In this document: in pieces, positions 32,513 to 41,350 of the stretch
Layout: each line of letters starts with the position of its first letter
How positions within the stretch are numbered: the stretch's first letter is position 1
Assembly (NCBI GenBank): GCA_046048875.1
Contig: JBJOFG010000017.1
Coordinates: 1-64,000 of the forward strand
Length of the DNA: 64,000 bases
From: CAIZGX01 sp046048875
GTDB lineage: Bacteria; Bacteroidota; Bacteroidia; Flavobacteriales_D; Sanyastnellaceae
Direction: 5' to 3'
Made by a program: the position numbers and the translations under genes
The notes under the pieces: model-generated
Seen by the model: only the letters and a program-made list of their open reading frames with translations
What the model was told of the DNA's origin: nothing
The model's database searches: none

Positions 32513-35191
32513 TTACTCCTTCACCAACCTCATTGTCTTGCCGCCAGCTCTTACCAAGTAAACACCAGCATTCCATTTCGAAACAGAGATTTCGATACGA
32601 TCGGATAGCGCTTTGTCTTTGAATAAAACTCTTCCAGTTAAGTCGTATACTTCTACAACAGTTCCTTTTTCCAAACCAACCAAATTCACATTATTCTTCG
32701 CTGGATTCGGATACAACTGCATCTCAGTTTTTTTCGCCGGAGCTTCTTCAACATTCACTCCGCAAGCCATGGTATAAACAGGACTTGTAAGTGTGGTTTG
32801 CATGTTGTTGCCCATGTCGTGTACATTGAATTGAACCTCCGTTCCGCATGGGTATGGACCTTTCAATGCTTGTCCTGTTGTGTTCATGACAGACACCGGT
32901 TCGTTCAATGAAGAAACCACACCGTAAGGACCGCCCGTTCCCATAGAAGAAAGGTTCATAGAAACAAAGAACTGATCATTTGCTGGGTCTTCCATCAAAA
33001 TCATTCCCATGTTCGGAAGCTCAACATCATACACACATGAACCGTCGTCGAACTGCGCATCTGATCCGTAGTTCAAAGCCATTGGATCCAAACATCCACC
33101 GCAGTAATACACACAACTTCCAACATCGCAGGTCGCAAAGCTATCGTAATTGCAAGCCATTGGATCTGTACATCCTACAATTTCATTTCCACCAGAAACG
33201 AACGCTTGTAAGTAACCGAAGTCGGCTAAATTTCCACTTAAAACAACTTCACCTTGTGCGTTCGTCACTGTTACTTCAGAATTATCTGGCATGAATGAAT
33301 ACAATACCAATTGATAACAATCTGCAGCGTTCATGCAATAACCTGTGGCGTATGGATATTCATTGAAAGCTCCTTCACCTGTATTCGGATTGAAGGCGTA
33401 GAAAATGACTTGTCCATTCGAAGAGACTGTATTCCAGTTTTCAGCAGCACAGCAGGTTCCATTGTCTACCGTTGCGTCTGCATCGTAATTCGGAGCCGTT
33501 GGGTCTGTGCAACCTTGACAAGAGTAATCGCACAAATCGTAGTTCGCGCAAGTCGCGTTTGGATTGTAGTTACATGCAAATAGATCTGTGCAACCAACTA
33601 CTTCATTTACCGAGAAGAACTCGTTGATGTATGGATTAACATTTCCAGTTGTCTGATAGAACACACTTCCATCTGGACCATAGATGGTAATGTCGAACGG
33701 TTGAACAGTCAAGCTCCAAGCGCTGAACGAGAAGCAATCTTGCTCCATGCAAAATCCTTGAAGCATGTTGTTATATCCACCCTGTTGAGTCAATCCATCA
33801 GAAGAAGTAACATACCATTCCAACCAAGCAGAAGATTCAACGGTGTACCAGTTGTTGAAGCAGCAAGTACCGTTGTCAACTGTTGCATTTGAATCGTAGT
33901 TGTTTGCGGTTGGATCCGTGCAACCTTGACAAGAGTAATCGCAGATGGCGAATTCATTGCAAGTTGCCAATGGGTTGTAGTTGCAAGCTGAAGGCTCTGT
34001 ACAACCCGGTACTGCAACACCCCAAATGAATGTGTATGGAATTCCGGTTTGCATGGCGTTCTCTGTTCCTTGAGAGACGATTGTTCCCAAAGAATCAGTT
34101 ATTGTGATGAAGATATCTCCTCCAACTCCAAATGGATCGAGTGGATCAAATTCTGTAGGGTAAACGTTTAAAGTATAGCACCCACTGCTAATACACAGTG
34201 TGGTGTCGTTCGGAGTTGTTCCGTATTGATAATATCCTAGTGAACTTTGAATGGTCCATGTTGAAGGCACCGAAGTTGTGATGGTCGCCAAGTCTGAATA
34301 GCAGCATTTTCCATTGTCTGAAGTTGCATCTGGATTGTAGTTCGAAGCAAGTGGATCTGTGCAGCCGCTGCATGAAGCGTAGTCGCAAGATCCATCGTTA
34401 CAAGTTGTTCCAGGATTGTAGTTACACGCGTTAGGATCTGCGCAACCGTAAATAGGATTCAGCGAAGCGGTCGTGTATAAGTAGTTCGTATCTGCAACCC
34501 CTGTCAACCAAACTGAGCCATCTTCCAGCGTTACTGTGTAATTCTGATTCACGGCAGAGTTATCGAGTGAATAAACTTGAAGTGTATAGCAACCATCCTT
34601 TACACAAAACTGATTGTTAGTGAGATTATCTCCACCTGTCATGAAGTATTGTTCGCTGTATAACCAGATTCCTGCTTGACCTTGTTCAACGCTAAACGTT
34701 GCCCAATGATCGGTGCAGCAGGTTCCGTTGTCTACGGTTGCATTCGGATTGAAGTTGAATGCCTCAGGGTTTGTGCATCCTTGGCAAGAATAATCACAAG
34801 AGTTGTAATCAGCACAGGTAGCGTTCGGGTTGAAGTTACACGCGTTAGGGTCTGTACAACCTTCAATGGCGTTGTTTGAAATAAAGCCTACAAAGTAATA
34901 TTCGTTTCCATAATTCTCAAAGTTCACCACATTCGCTGAAGCATCGTAAACAACCACCTCAAAAGGAAGTGGGTTCATAGCCATTGATTCAACATTCAAT
35001 TGAAAGCAACCGTCGGGAATGCAGAAGGAAGTTACCTCGGGAGAAACACCTTGATCCAACACCTCACCTGTTGCATTGTAGATTGTCCAGGTGCAGACCG
35101 CAGGTATGTTTAAGGAATAGCAGTTCAGATTTTGTGCTGTTGCGTTTAATGCGAGTGCACTAAAAAGGAAGAAGTAAACCAGTTTTTTCAT
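32513..35191 (-). CDS. T9SS type A cargo protein with cysteine-rich GCTDPxACNYNP repeats
   Basis: An 892-aa secreted protein. Signal peptide MKKLVYFFLFSALALNATAQ; then five blocks of a roughly 100-residue beta-rich domain alternating with paired short repeats of the form GCTDPNACNFNPNATC...CDYSC and GCTDPTAPNYDADAT..DNGTCC, ten short units in all. The regular Cys and Asp/Asn content suggests disulphide-linked, possibly Ca-binding modules. The C-terminus is a type A sorting domain (MQLYPNPAKNNVNLVG, GVYLVRAGGKTMRLVKE) that directs export by T9SS and usually attachment to the cell surface. Function otherwise unknown; adhesion is a reasonable guess. Confidence 0.92.
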   Translation of the reverse strand: MKKLVYFFLFSALALNATAQNLNCYSLNIPAVCTWTIYNATGEVLDQGVSPEVTSFCIPDGCFQLNVESMAMNPLPFEVVVYDASANVVNFENYGNEYYFVGFISNNAIEGCTDPNACNFNPNATCADYNSCDYSCQGCTNPEAFNFNPNATVDNGTCCTDHWATFSVEQGQAGIWLYSEQYFMTGGDNLTNNQFCVKDGCYTLQVYSLDNSAVNQNYTVTLEDGSVWLTGVADTNYLYTTASLNPIYGCADPNACNYNPGTTCNDGSCDYASCSGCTDPLASNYNPDATSDNGKCCYSDLATITTSVPSTWTIQSSLGYYQYGTTPNDTTLCISSGCYTLNVYPTEFDPLDPFGVGGDIFITITDSLGTIVSQGTENAMQTGIPYTFIWGVAVPGCTEPSACNYNPLATCNEFAICDYSCQGCTDPTANNYDSNATVDNGTCCFNNWYTVESSAWLEWYVTSSDGLTQQGGYNNMLQGFCMEQDCFSFSAWSLTVQPFDITIYGPDGSVFYQTTGNVNPYINEFFSVNEVVGCTDLFACNYNPNATCANYDLCDYSCQGCTDPTAPNYDADATVDNGTCCAAENWNTVSSNGQVIFYAFNPNTGEGAFNEYPYATGYCMNAADCYQLVLYSFMPDNSEVTVTNAQGEVVLSGNLADFGYLQAFVSGGNEIVGCTDPMACNYDSFATCDVGSCVYYCGGCLDPMALNYGSDAQFDDGSCVYDVELPNMGMILMEDPANDQFFVSMNLSSMGTGGPYGVVSSLNEPVSVMNTTGQALKGPYPCGTEVQFNVHDMGNNMQTTLTSPVYTMACGVNVEEAPAKKTEMQLYPNPAKNNVNLVGLEKGTVVEVYDLTGRVLFKDKALSDRIEISVSKWNAGVYLVRAGGKTMRLVKE

Positions 35192-35401
35192 CGTTGCGTA
35201 TTACGTTACGCAAAGGAAGACAACTAAAGGTTGAACAAAGTTCGCTTGCTTGCAAGATTTTTTTCATTATTACGTGTCATCTCGCAATAATCGCTCGAAT
35301 TCTTTATCATAGTTGGCATGGGCTCACGTCATCTCGCGGGAATTTGTCTAATTATTAGTCATCGTTGGCATGAGCTCACACTCATGCCTTGCCCATATAT
35401 T

Positions 35402-35842
35402 TCACCCCTTCGGGGCTAAGGAGTGTTCATTTAAAAGTTTGTTTTCCTCTTCGAGATAGGAGTAATACGTGTGGTGATTTTTTTGGTTTTTGATATACTG
35501 AATAACTCGTTTTCGGTCTTTGTAGTAAACGGAAAACACGGCGTATCCGGGTTGCCAGGTGAAATCGGAGAGGGATTCGTGTTGCGATTTCATCCATCGT
35601 GAAGAGTTCGATTTGGCGGCTTCGGCGAGTTTCGCGGTTGTAAGAGTTCGTGGTAGTTCGCAGAGAATGTGCACATGGTCGTAGTATCCGCCAATGGCGT
35701 ATACCTCGGAGCCCTTGTTGTTGAAGACGCCTATAAGGTAGGCGTGCAGGGCTTGTTCCACTTGCAGAAAAATTTTGGGTTCTCGGTATTTGGTGACGAA
35801 CACGAAATGGAGAACGAGTCGACTGAGAGAAGAGGGATTCAT
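35402..35842 (-). CDS. Y1 (HUH) transposase, IS200/REP-associated type
   Basis: A 146-aa single-domain transposase. The HUH motif is in GGYYDHVHILCELP, and the catalytic tyrosine helix is VIQYIKNQKNHHTYY. The N-terminal block LVLHFVFVTKYREPKIF is the IS200/Y1_Tnp hallmark. These enzymes cut and join single-stranded DNA at hairpins; domesticated versions (RAYT) spread REP sequences. ATG 35842 is chosen; 35863 would add MAIHFCA. It appears intact. A 65-bp repeat lies just upstream of its start, with a second copy at 51.1 kb. Confidence 0.92.
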   Translation of the reverse strand: MNPSSLSRLVLHFVFVTKYREPKIFLQVEQALHAYLIGVFNNKGSEVYAIGGYYDHVHILCELPRTLTTAKLAEAAKSNSSRWMKSQHESLSDFTWQPGYAVFSVYYKDRKRVIQYIKNQKNHHTYYSYLEEENKLLNEHSLAPKG

Positions 35843-35906
35843 TGCGCAAAAATGAATGGCCATCTCTAATCGTTCAAGGAATGTTTATGTGCTAACAACC
35901 CCGAGC

Positions 35907-35971
35907 CCCTTGGGGCGACATTACCCGCGCAGCGCGGCTGTTAGGCCGCGCGAGAGGGAACGGTTCTCGCA
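35907..35971. repeat. 65-bp structured repeat, copy A
   Basis: Identical at 61 of 65 positions to 51082-51146. It contains short stems (CCGCG/CGCGG; GCGAGA/TCTCGC around GGGAACGG). It lies 65 bases upstream of the transposase start, inside the IS200-like element. The surrounding 282-base gap holds no gene that I can support. Confidence 0.8.
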
Positions 35972-36145
35972 TAAATGCGCATAAGGTTGGAGACGTTGTA
36001 AACTCACGAGGAGGGGTCGTTTGCTTGAGCGTTGTTGGCATGGGCGTTATCATGCAAAAACAACTCTAATTCTTAATCACCATTTGCATGGGCTCACACC
36101 CATGCCTTCGCTTTTGTTTCGCCCCGAGGGGGCTTTAAAAAGCAA

Positions 36146-38653
36146 TCAATAAACAATGATTTTTCTTAATGAAACAACTCCTCTCGTATTATTAATTCTA
36201 GCAATATAAATTCCAGCGGGTAAATCCGAGACATCAACTTCATTCATCATCACAACTCGTTTCACCTCACTTCCCAATTGGTTGTATAGGATTACTGAAA
36301 ATATTTCGTTATTCGAAATTCTAAAGGATTTGTCTGTAGGATTTGGAAACACTTGAATAGTACCCTGCTTTATTTCCGGTACTGAGATTATACTGCCAGT
36401 TGGCAGGGTGCTTACAATGGTATTGAAAGTGGTATTCGTAATTATCGGAAGTTCATAATCGAAATAAATTCCAGCATTATTGGTAATGATTGTATTATCA
36501 GGAATACTCGGATTATGAGCGATGGTGTAGGTTAAAAATCCATGGCTTAACTCTTCATTGGTGGTGCTATCAAGTAAGTCAATATTTTCAAATCTCCATT
36601 CCGCAACCCTTCCGTTTAAAAAATTAAATTCATAGGGATGGCTCGCAACTCCGGGAATCAAAGTGAAAATATTTAAATTCAAATCAATGGTGTCTCGCAC
36701 AACAACAGTGAATGCAGTGTCATTACCAATATTTTGGAATCTAATATTGTAGTTCAACAACTGATCTCGTAAAGTGTAGTGCTCATCTGACCAACCCATA
36801 GGACTGACTCTTTTATCATTTGGATCGAACGGAGCGAAATAATTCGCACAAACAATATCTGAAATAGTTGAAGCATCATTCAATGGGTAATTATTAATTT
36901 CTCCGAAATTCCAATTTGCGGAATTACCGCACCATTCCACAAAGGCATTAGGCAAGGCATTGCCTACATAGCCAGGATGCTGCTGCGTCTGAGCAACCCA
37001 AGTAGAACCATTAGACGGTAGCGCAAATATTACTGAGTCATTTGACTGCAATAAAATAGAATCTGAAGCTAGCACAGTTCCAAATTGCATGAACAGTATT
37101 GGTCTGAAGCAAGTCATGTCTCCATTTCCAATATTACGTACAATGAAATGAACTGAATCTCCATTGCATTCTCCTCGAACAGCTAGACTCGAAGAATCAA
37201 AAACAGTTGAACAGGGCTCGGTGAAAGCATTGCCATTCGAGTTATTGAAAAACTCAGAACCGATTGAATCTAGAAAACAATTTTCCGCTGTATTTAGAGA
37301 TGCTTCAATACAATAGGTTTGCCCTGGAGGCAGATTACATGCGGTATAAACCCTTATTGGAAATTGAAAACATTCACCAGGCATTAAGTCATTCAAAGTA
37401 AATCTATATTTCGCATTTCCAAGTGGAAAATAACTCGCGCCTGCACTAACTATCGTCATATTCGGATCAAGCTGCACATCAACCTCCGGCGAAAAATAAT
37501 TCAAACTGGCGCTCTGCAGATTGCAAACCGAGACCATAATATTTCTGTTAAAACACGGTCGTAGAGCATTTGTAAAAACACTTACTGATGGTGCTGAACA
37601 GAAAACACTAGTTTGCACCCCCATCTCACCAAGATCTATGTATTCATTAGAGTCTGTTACATTCACAGTTGTGTCACCGTAGCAATCAGAGGCACCAAGG
37701 CTCACTGTATCTACCTCCAGTAAGTGACTCCCGGGTGTAACATTTGAAAAATTCCAATAGCCACTTGCGTCTGTCGTGGTCATTTTAGAGCCCCCGTCTA
37801 AAGCAATGCGCACTCCTGCCAACCCAGGCTCTCCCTGTCCAACACAATCATTGTTTGTATCAGCAAAAACTCTTCCTCCAATTCCTCCAATGGTGTATCG
37901 AATAATTATTCTCCCACCTCCGCCACCTCCGCCCATTCGATCTTGTGGTCCGCTAGCTTGAGCTCCTGATCCACCACCACCAGGTAATTCTCCAATATTT
38001 CCATTGCAATTACATCCCACACCGCTCGTCCAAGCCCCGTCGCCACCACCTCCGTTACCTCCATTTCCGCCTACAGTTCCGCCACCTGGACTTCCATTAC
38101 CTAATGCGCCTCCTGCGCCACCGCCTCCACCTGCTTCTGAGCCATTCGGTCCGTATCCACCCGTCCCACCAGCACCACCGTAGAAATTGACTGTGCCACC
38201 AATATTTCCTGAGGTAACAGCAGGGGCGCCATTAGCGGTTCCTAAACTAGTAAGTTGAGCGTATCCGCCGTTACCTCCAACTGCCTTCAGTGTTGTTGAA
38301 TTGAAAAACCAAGTTGGTCCACCCGATCCTCCATTCGAGGTAATACTTCCGCCTCCCGGATTTCCAACAGAATAATTAATAAGCGTTCCTGGCGCAACCG
38401 TGAATGTATTTGAGCAAAATGCCCCGCCGCTACCACCGCCTGCTGCAGCGGCCTGTCCGGTAGCTGCGCCGCCGCCGCCGCCGCCGCCCCAACAAAGAAC
38501 TTCTATTGATGTTACTCCATTTGGAACAATCCACTGACCTGCTATAGCCGCAGAAAATGGATTGTCAATTGTATCCGCGAATATTTGAGCCTGGATCTTT
38601 TCAGAAAAAATAAACGTGATTGCTACAAAAAAAACTAAGCTCAGGTATTTCAT
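36146..38653 (-). CDS. T9SS type A cargo, glycine-rich with SdrD-B and DUF7619-like domains
   Basis: An 835-aa secreted protein. Signal peptide (about 1-22), then a very glycine-rich region (about 50-250, with runs of G, A and N), an SdrD B-like fold (GGRVFADTNNDCVGQGEPGL; DASGYWNFSNVTPGSHLLEV), a conserved-repeat region beginning FDPNDKRVSPMGW (DUF7619-like, with VRDTIDLNLNIFTLI and NNAGIYFDYELPIITNTTF), and a C-terminal type A sorting domain (IQVFPNPTDKSFRISN, GIYIARINN). Probably exported by T9SS to the cell surface; specific role unknown. It heads toward the IS element and is last in the cargo series. Confidence 0.88.
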   Translation of the reverse strand: MKYLSLVFFVAITFIFSEKIQAQIFADTIDNPFSAAIAGQWIVPNGVTSIEVLCWGGGGGGGAATGQAAAAGGGSGGAFCSNTFTVAPGTLINYSVGNPGGGSITSNGGSGGPTWFFNSTTLKAVGGNGGYAQLTSLGTANGAPAVTSGNIGGTVNFYGGAGGTGGYGPNGSEAGGGGGAGGALGNGSPGGGTVGGNGGNGGGGDGAWTSGVGCNCNGNIGELPGGGGSGAQASGPQDRMGGGGGGGRIIIRYTIGGIGGRVFADTNNDCVGQGEPGLAGVRIALDGGSKMTTTDASGYWNFSNVTPGSHLLEVDTVSLGASDCYGDTTVNVTDSNEYIDLGEMGVQTSVFCSAPSVSVFTNALRPCFNRNIMVSVCNLQSASLNYFSPEVDVQLDPNMTIVSAGASYFPLGNAKYRFTLNDLMPGECFQFPIRVYTACNLPPGQTYCIEASLNTAENCFLDSIGSEFFNNSNGNAFTEPCSTVFDSSSLAVRGECNGDSVHFIVRNIGNGDMTCFRPILFMQFGTVLASDSILLQSNDSVIFALPSNGSTWVAQTQQHPGYVGNALPNAFVEWCGNSANWNFGEINNYPLNDASTISDIVCANYFAPFDPNDKRVSPMGWSDEHYTLRDQLLNYNIRFQNIGNDTAFTVVVRDTIDLNLNIFTLIPGVASHPYEFNFLNGRVAEWRFENIDLLDSTTNEELSHGFLTYTIAHNPSIPDNTIITNNAGIYFDYELPIITNTTFNTIVSTLPTGSIISVPEIKQGTIQVFPNPTDKSFRISNNEIFSVILYNQLGSEVKRVVMMNEVDVSDLPAGIYIARINNTRGVVSLRKIIVY

Positions 38654-38693
38654 TTTATTATTTATTTAAAACTATTCAGCGGTATTACCAAAG

Positions 38694-41339
38694 TTATCGA
38701 ATGAGCGTAATGTGTCCTTGAAAATTCTTTACGGAATTATCTTTTCCCGAAAATTGTATTTTCCATGTATAAACGCCGTCGGGTGTAAAATACTCTCCAT
38801 CATTCCTGTAGTTTCCAATCCAACGACCACTTACATCATTGGAATGAAAAATCACTTCGCCCCATCGATTGAAAATCTTGAAATCAAAATCTCGAATAAG
38901 TTCGGGGTTTTTAATGACGGGAAAAAATTCATCGTTTATACCGTCTCCATTTGGTGAAAAAGTATTTGGAACATGAATTTGAATCACCTCCGAAACGATA
39001 ACCGTTTTGCAACTTGTATCTATGCAACCATACTGATTCTCGACCTCCAAACAGATATCATAAGCGGCGGGCAGATAATAATCAAAAGCTATTTGCAAAT
39101 TCTCCAAATCACTGATAAAAACATTCTCATTAAACCATGACAAATTTGTTATGTCAATGGATTGATTCACTAAATCAACTATTGGCATATCTTCTGGAAC
39201 TATTGGTGGTGTGACTGTAAATACCGAAACGGGAAGTGGCCAACCAACAGCATTCACTTGACTTGAAGCAAGACATTGCTGCAAAGTGTCGCCAACCGAT
39301 ATATTTAAAGTAATAATATTATTCCCCGGCACCTCTGTTGAATAGTAGCTGTTCGTAACATCACCAATAGTTGAATTACTAACTTCCCAAGTTTGACTCA
39401 GCATATCTCCCCAAAAATCTGATACGCTGTAACTCAATTCTTGCGTAAATGGAACACATTGCGCAAAATCTCCTGGCAGAACAGTTAGCTCTGGTATGGG
39501 GTAAACAGCTATCATTAATAAAGTATCACTTTCGCATCCGAATGAGGATGTTACATTCAAATCCAAATCGTAATAACCAGAATCTACACTTAAGTATGTG
39601 AAGGTATTCTGTGTACTTGGTATACCTTGAAAATTCCATGTACTTATACAATCTTCGATTGGGAATACTATAGGTGTATTCACAACTGAAAACAACTCTC
39701 CTTCACACAAATAGAAATCTCCTTCGATATCAAATTCAGGAATTCCGTGAACGAAAAAAGTAGAGTCAAAATCATCTGAACAAACAACGTCGCTGTAGAC
39801 ATTCGTTGCGGTTAATGTAAAATCATAAATTCCAGACTCTACAGGGGTTGTCTGGAATTCAAAGAGATCAGAATTAATTGAAAGATCAGGAATGTTCCAC
39901 TCAAATTGAGTTTCCGAATTGTAACCTGAACTTAGGTTCGTTAAATATAAAATATCGCCCTCGCACATTGTGTTTACATCAGCTAAAGCCGTTGGACTCG
40001 GCCTGATAATTATGTCATGCGTGACCGAATCTAAACAACCATTCAGTGCTTCAACATTCAGTTGCACAGCTATGGTATCAGAAGTATTGAACGTGTATTG
40101 CACAGAAACTCCCGACAAACTGTTGTCCTCTATATCCCAAATTGTATTTAAAATATCGTTCGTGGAAATTTGACTTGTCGAGAGGAAATTTACCACGCCT
40201 GATTGACAAACATTAGTCGGAGTAAATTCTGCGACCGGGCTTTCTAAAATTTCTATTTCATATTCAATGGAATCTACGCAACCTGCATCTGATTGGACCC
40301 ACAATTCTACAGGATAAATTCCTGCCTCACTAAACTGATGCGAAAAAACTAATGAGTCCGATTGGAAACCATCCCCAGAACTCCAACGCAGCGAATCCAA
40401 TTCGGAATTTTGAAAAACGCTGGTGTTTTCCAAAAGAGTTTGACCCGTGCAATTGGTTTGAACTGCATAATTGGCCACTAGTGTGGTTGGTTCTAAGGTT
40501 GCAGTTAATAAAACCTGACAACCCGTAACAGAAGTAACAAGGCATGTGTATTCATCGCCCTCAACTGAATTTACTACAGTAATACTCGGAGTTGTTTCTC
40601 CAGTGCTCCAGAGATAAGTCGCGAATCCTTCCGGAGCATTTAAATACGCAATTAAATTCTCGGAATTCAGACAAAATCGAGCATCGATTTCAAGTGGTGC
40701 ACAAGATGCTTCAACATAGGCATAACCAAAATGACCGCCTAAGGCACAATCTCCTGTGGCTAAATCCAACGTTACTATTTGCCCCATGTACGCAGATGCA
40801 TCGACTCCAACAGTTGTCCAATTCTTATATACAATGCCACCACAATTTTGAAATCCATCTATTTGAGCTGATGCAACAACTTGATAGAACGTGCAAGGGA
40901 TTGGCTGTCCGTCAGAAGTTCTTAATTGAGCTTCAAATCGCGGCTGCTCAAACACCTCATGTCCTGGATCCTCCAAAAAAACAGCGTATCTATAAATTAT
41001 TAAATTAGAGGTTGGCGTAATTGAAAAGTCAAATGTTATTCTTTCCGCTTCAGAGCCTACACTAGAATTACCTAATTGAATTGAATAGTTTCCTCCAGGA
41101 TAAACTGTTGGAATTTGCGCACAACCCAATACCGTTTGATCAAAACCGGGGGTAGTTATGGTATGCCTTCCAGCGACAATTCCCGGAGTTGGTGTGCTTA
41201 CATCACAGCAATTACCTGTAAACCCCATCCAATTGACTGTAGAACCAAGTTCAAGGTCGGCATTTAAGCATTGTGAATGTATGTTCTGAAAAACAAAACA
41301 AACAAAGAATAGGAAAAGTGCATGTCGAATATTCTGCAA
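38694..41339 (-). CDS. PKD-repeat protein with gliding-motility-type (type B) C-terminal domain
   Basis: An 881-aa secreted protein. After a signal peptide (MQNIRHALFLFFVCFVFQNI...) comes an N-terminal domain resembling surface binding domains (about 25-215), then a train of PKD/Ig-like modules (about 285-780; FQSDSLVFSHQFSEAGIYPV, VESGIYDFTLTATN). The C-terminus is the CHU_C/gliding-motility-associated domain (VPNTFSPNGDGINDEFFPVI, FKIFNRWGEVIFHS, DGVYTWKIQFSGK), the type B signal for T9SS export. Type B cargo are typically large adhesin-like proteins. It follows the 1139-aa cargo gene by 11 bases. Confidence 0.9.
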   Translation of the reverse strand: MQNIRHALFLFFVCFVFQNIHSQCLNADLELGSTVNWMGFTGNCCDVSTPTPGIVAGRHTITTPGFDQTVLGCAQIPTVYPGGNYSIQLGNSSVGSEAERITFDFSITPTSNLIIYRYAVFLEDPGHEVFEQPRFEAQLRTSDGQPIPCTFYQVVASAQIDGFQNCGGIVYKNWTTVGVDASAYMGQIVTLDLATGDCALGGHFGYAYVEASCAPLEIDARFCLNSENLIAYLNAPEGFATYLWSTGETTPSITVVNSVEGDEYTCLVTSVTGCQVLLTATLEPTTLVANYAVQTNCTGQTLLENTSVFQNSELDSLRWSSGDGFQSDSLVFSHQFSEAGIYPVELWVQSDAGCVDSIEYEIEILESPVAEFTPTNVCQSGVVNFLSTSQISTNDILNTIWDIEDNSLSGVSVQYTFNTSDTIAVQLNVEALNGCLDSVTHDIIIRPSPTALADVNTMCEGDILYLTNLSSGYNSETQFEWNIPDLSINSDLFEFQTTPVESGIYDFTLTATNVYSDVVCSDDFDSTFFVHGIPEFDIEGDFYLCEGELFSVVNTPIVFPIEDCISTWNFQGIPSTQNTFTYLSVDSGYYDLDLNVTSSFGCESDTLLMIAVYPIPELTVLPGDFAQCVPFTQELSYSVSDFWGDMLSQTWEVSNSTIGDVTNSYYSTEVPGNNIITLNISVGDTLQQCLASSQVNAVGWPLPVSVFTVTPPIVPEDMPIVDLVNQSIDITNLSWFNENVFISDLENLQIAFDYYLPAAYDICLEVENQYGCIDTSCKTVIVSEVIQIHVPNTFSPNGDGINDEFFPVIKNPELIRDFDFKIFNRWGEVIFHSNDVSGRWIGNYRNDGEYFTPDGVYTWKIQFSGKDNSVKNFQGHITLIR

Positions 41340-41350
41340 TGTCTTGGCGT

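Larger units (their letters stand above)
35367..36105 (-). mobile_element. IS200/IS605-like element bounded by related hairpins
   Basis: Two hairpins of the same orientation and the same CTCACA loop flank the Y1 transposase gene: 35367-35388 (stem GGCATGAG/CTCATGCC) and 36086-36105 (stem GCATGGG/CCCATGC). The stems differ by a compensatory A-T to G-C change. Partial copies of the same word lie at 35314-35326 and 36036-36055. IS200/IS605 transposases recognise subterminal hairpins on one strand, which fits; exact ends and target site are not determined. There is no tnpB. Confidence 0.6.

Noticed and set aside
32513..35191. DNA repeats within this gene as tandem-repeat element or CRISPR
   Set aside because: The periodicity is explained by the coding repeats GCTDPxACNYNP; the frame is open throughout and ends in a T9SS sorting domain.
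35427..35849. A 140-aa reading frame on the same strand as the Y1 transposase
   Set aside because: It is a shifted-frame shadow of the transposase, Arg/Ser-rich with no motif; the transposase frame carries the HUH and tyrosine motifs.
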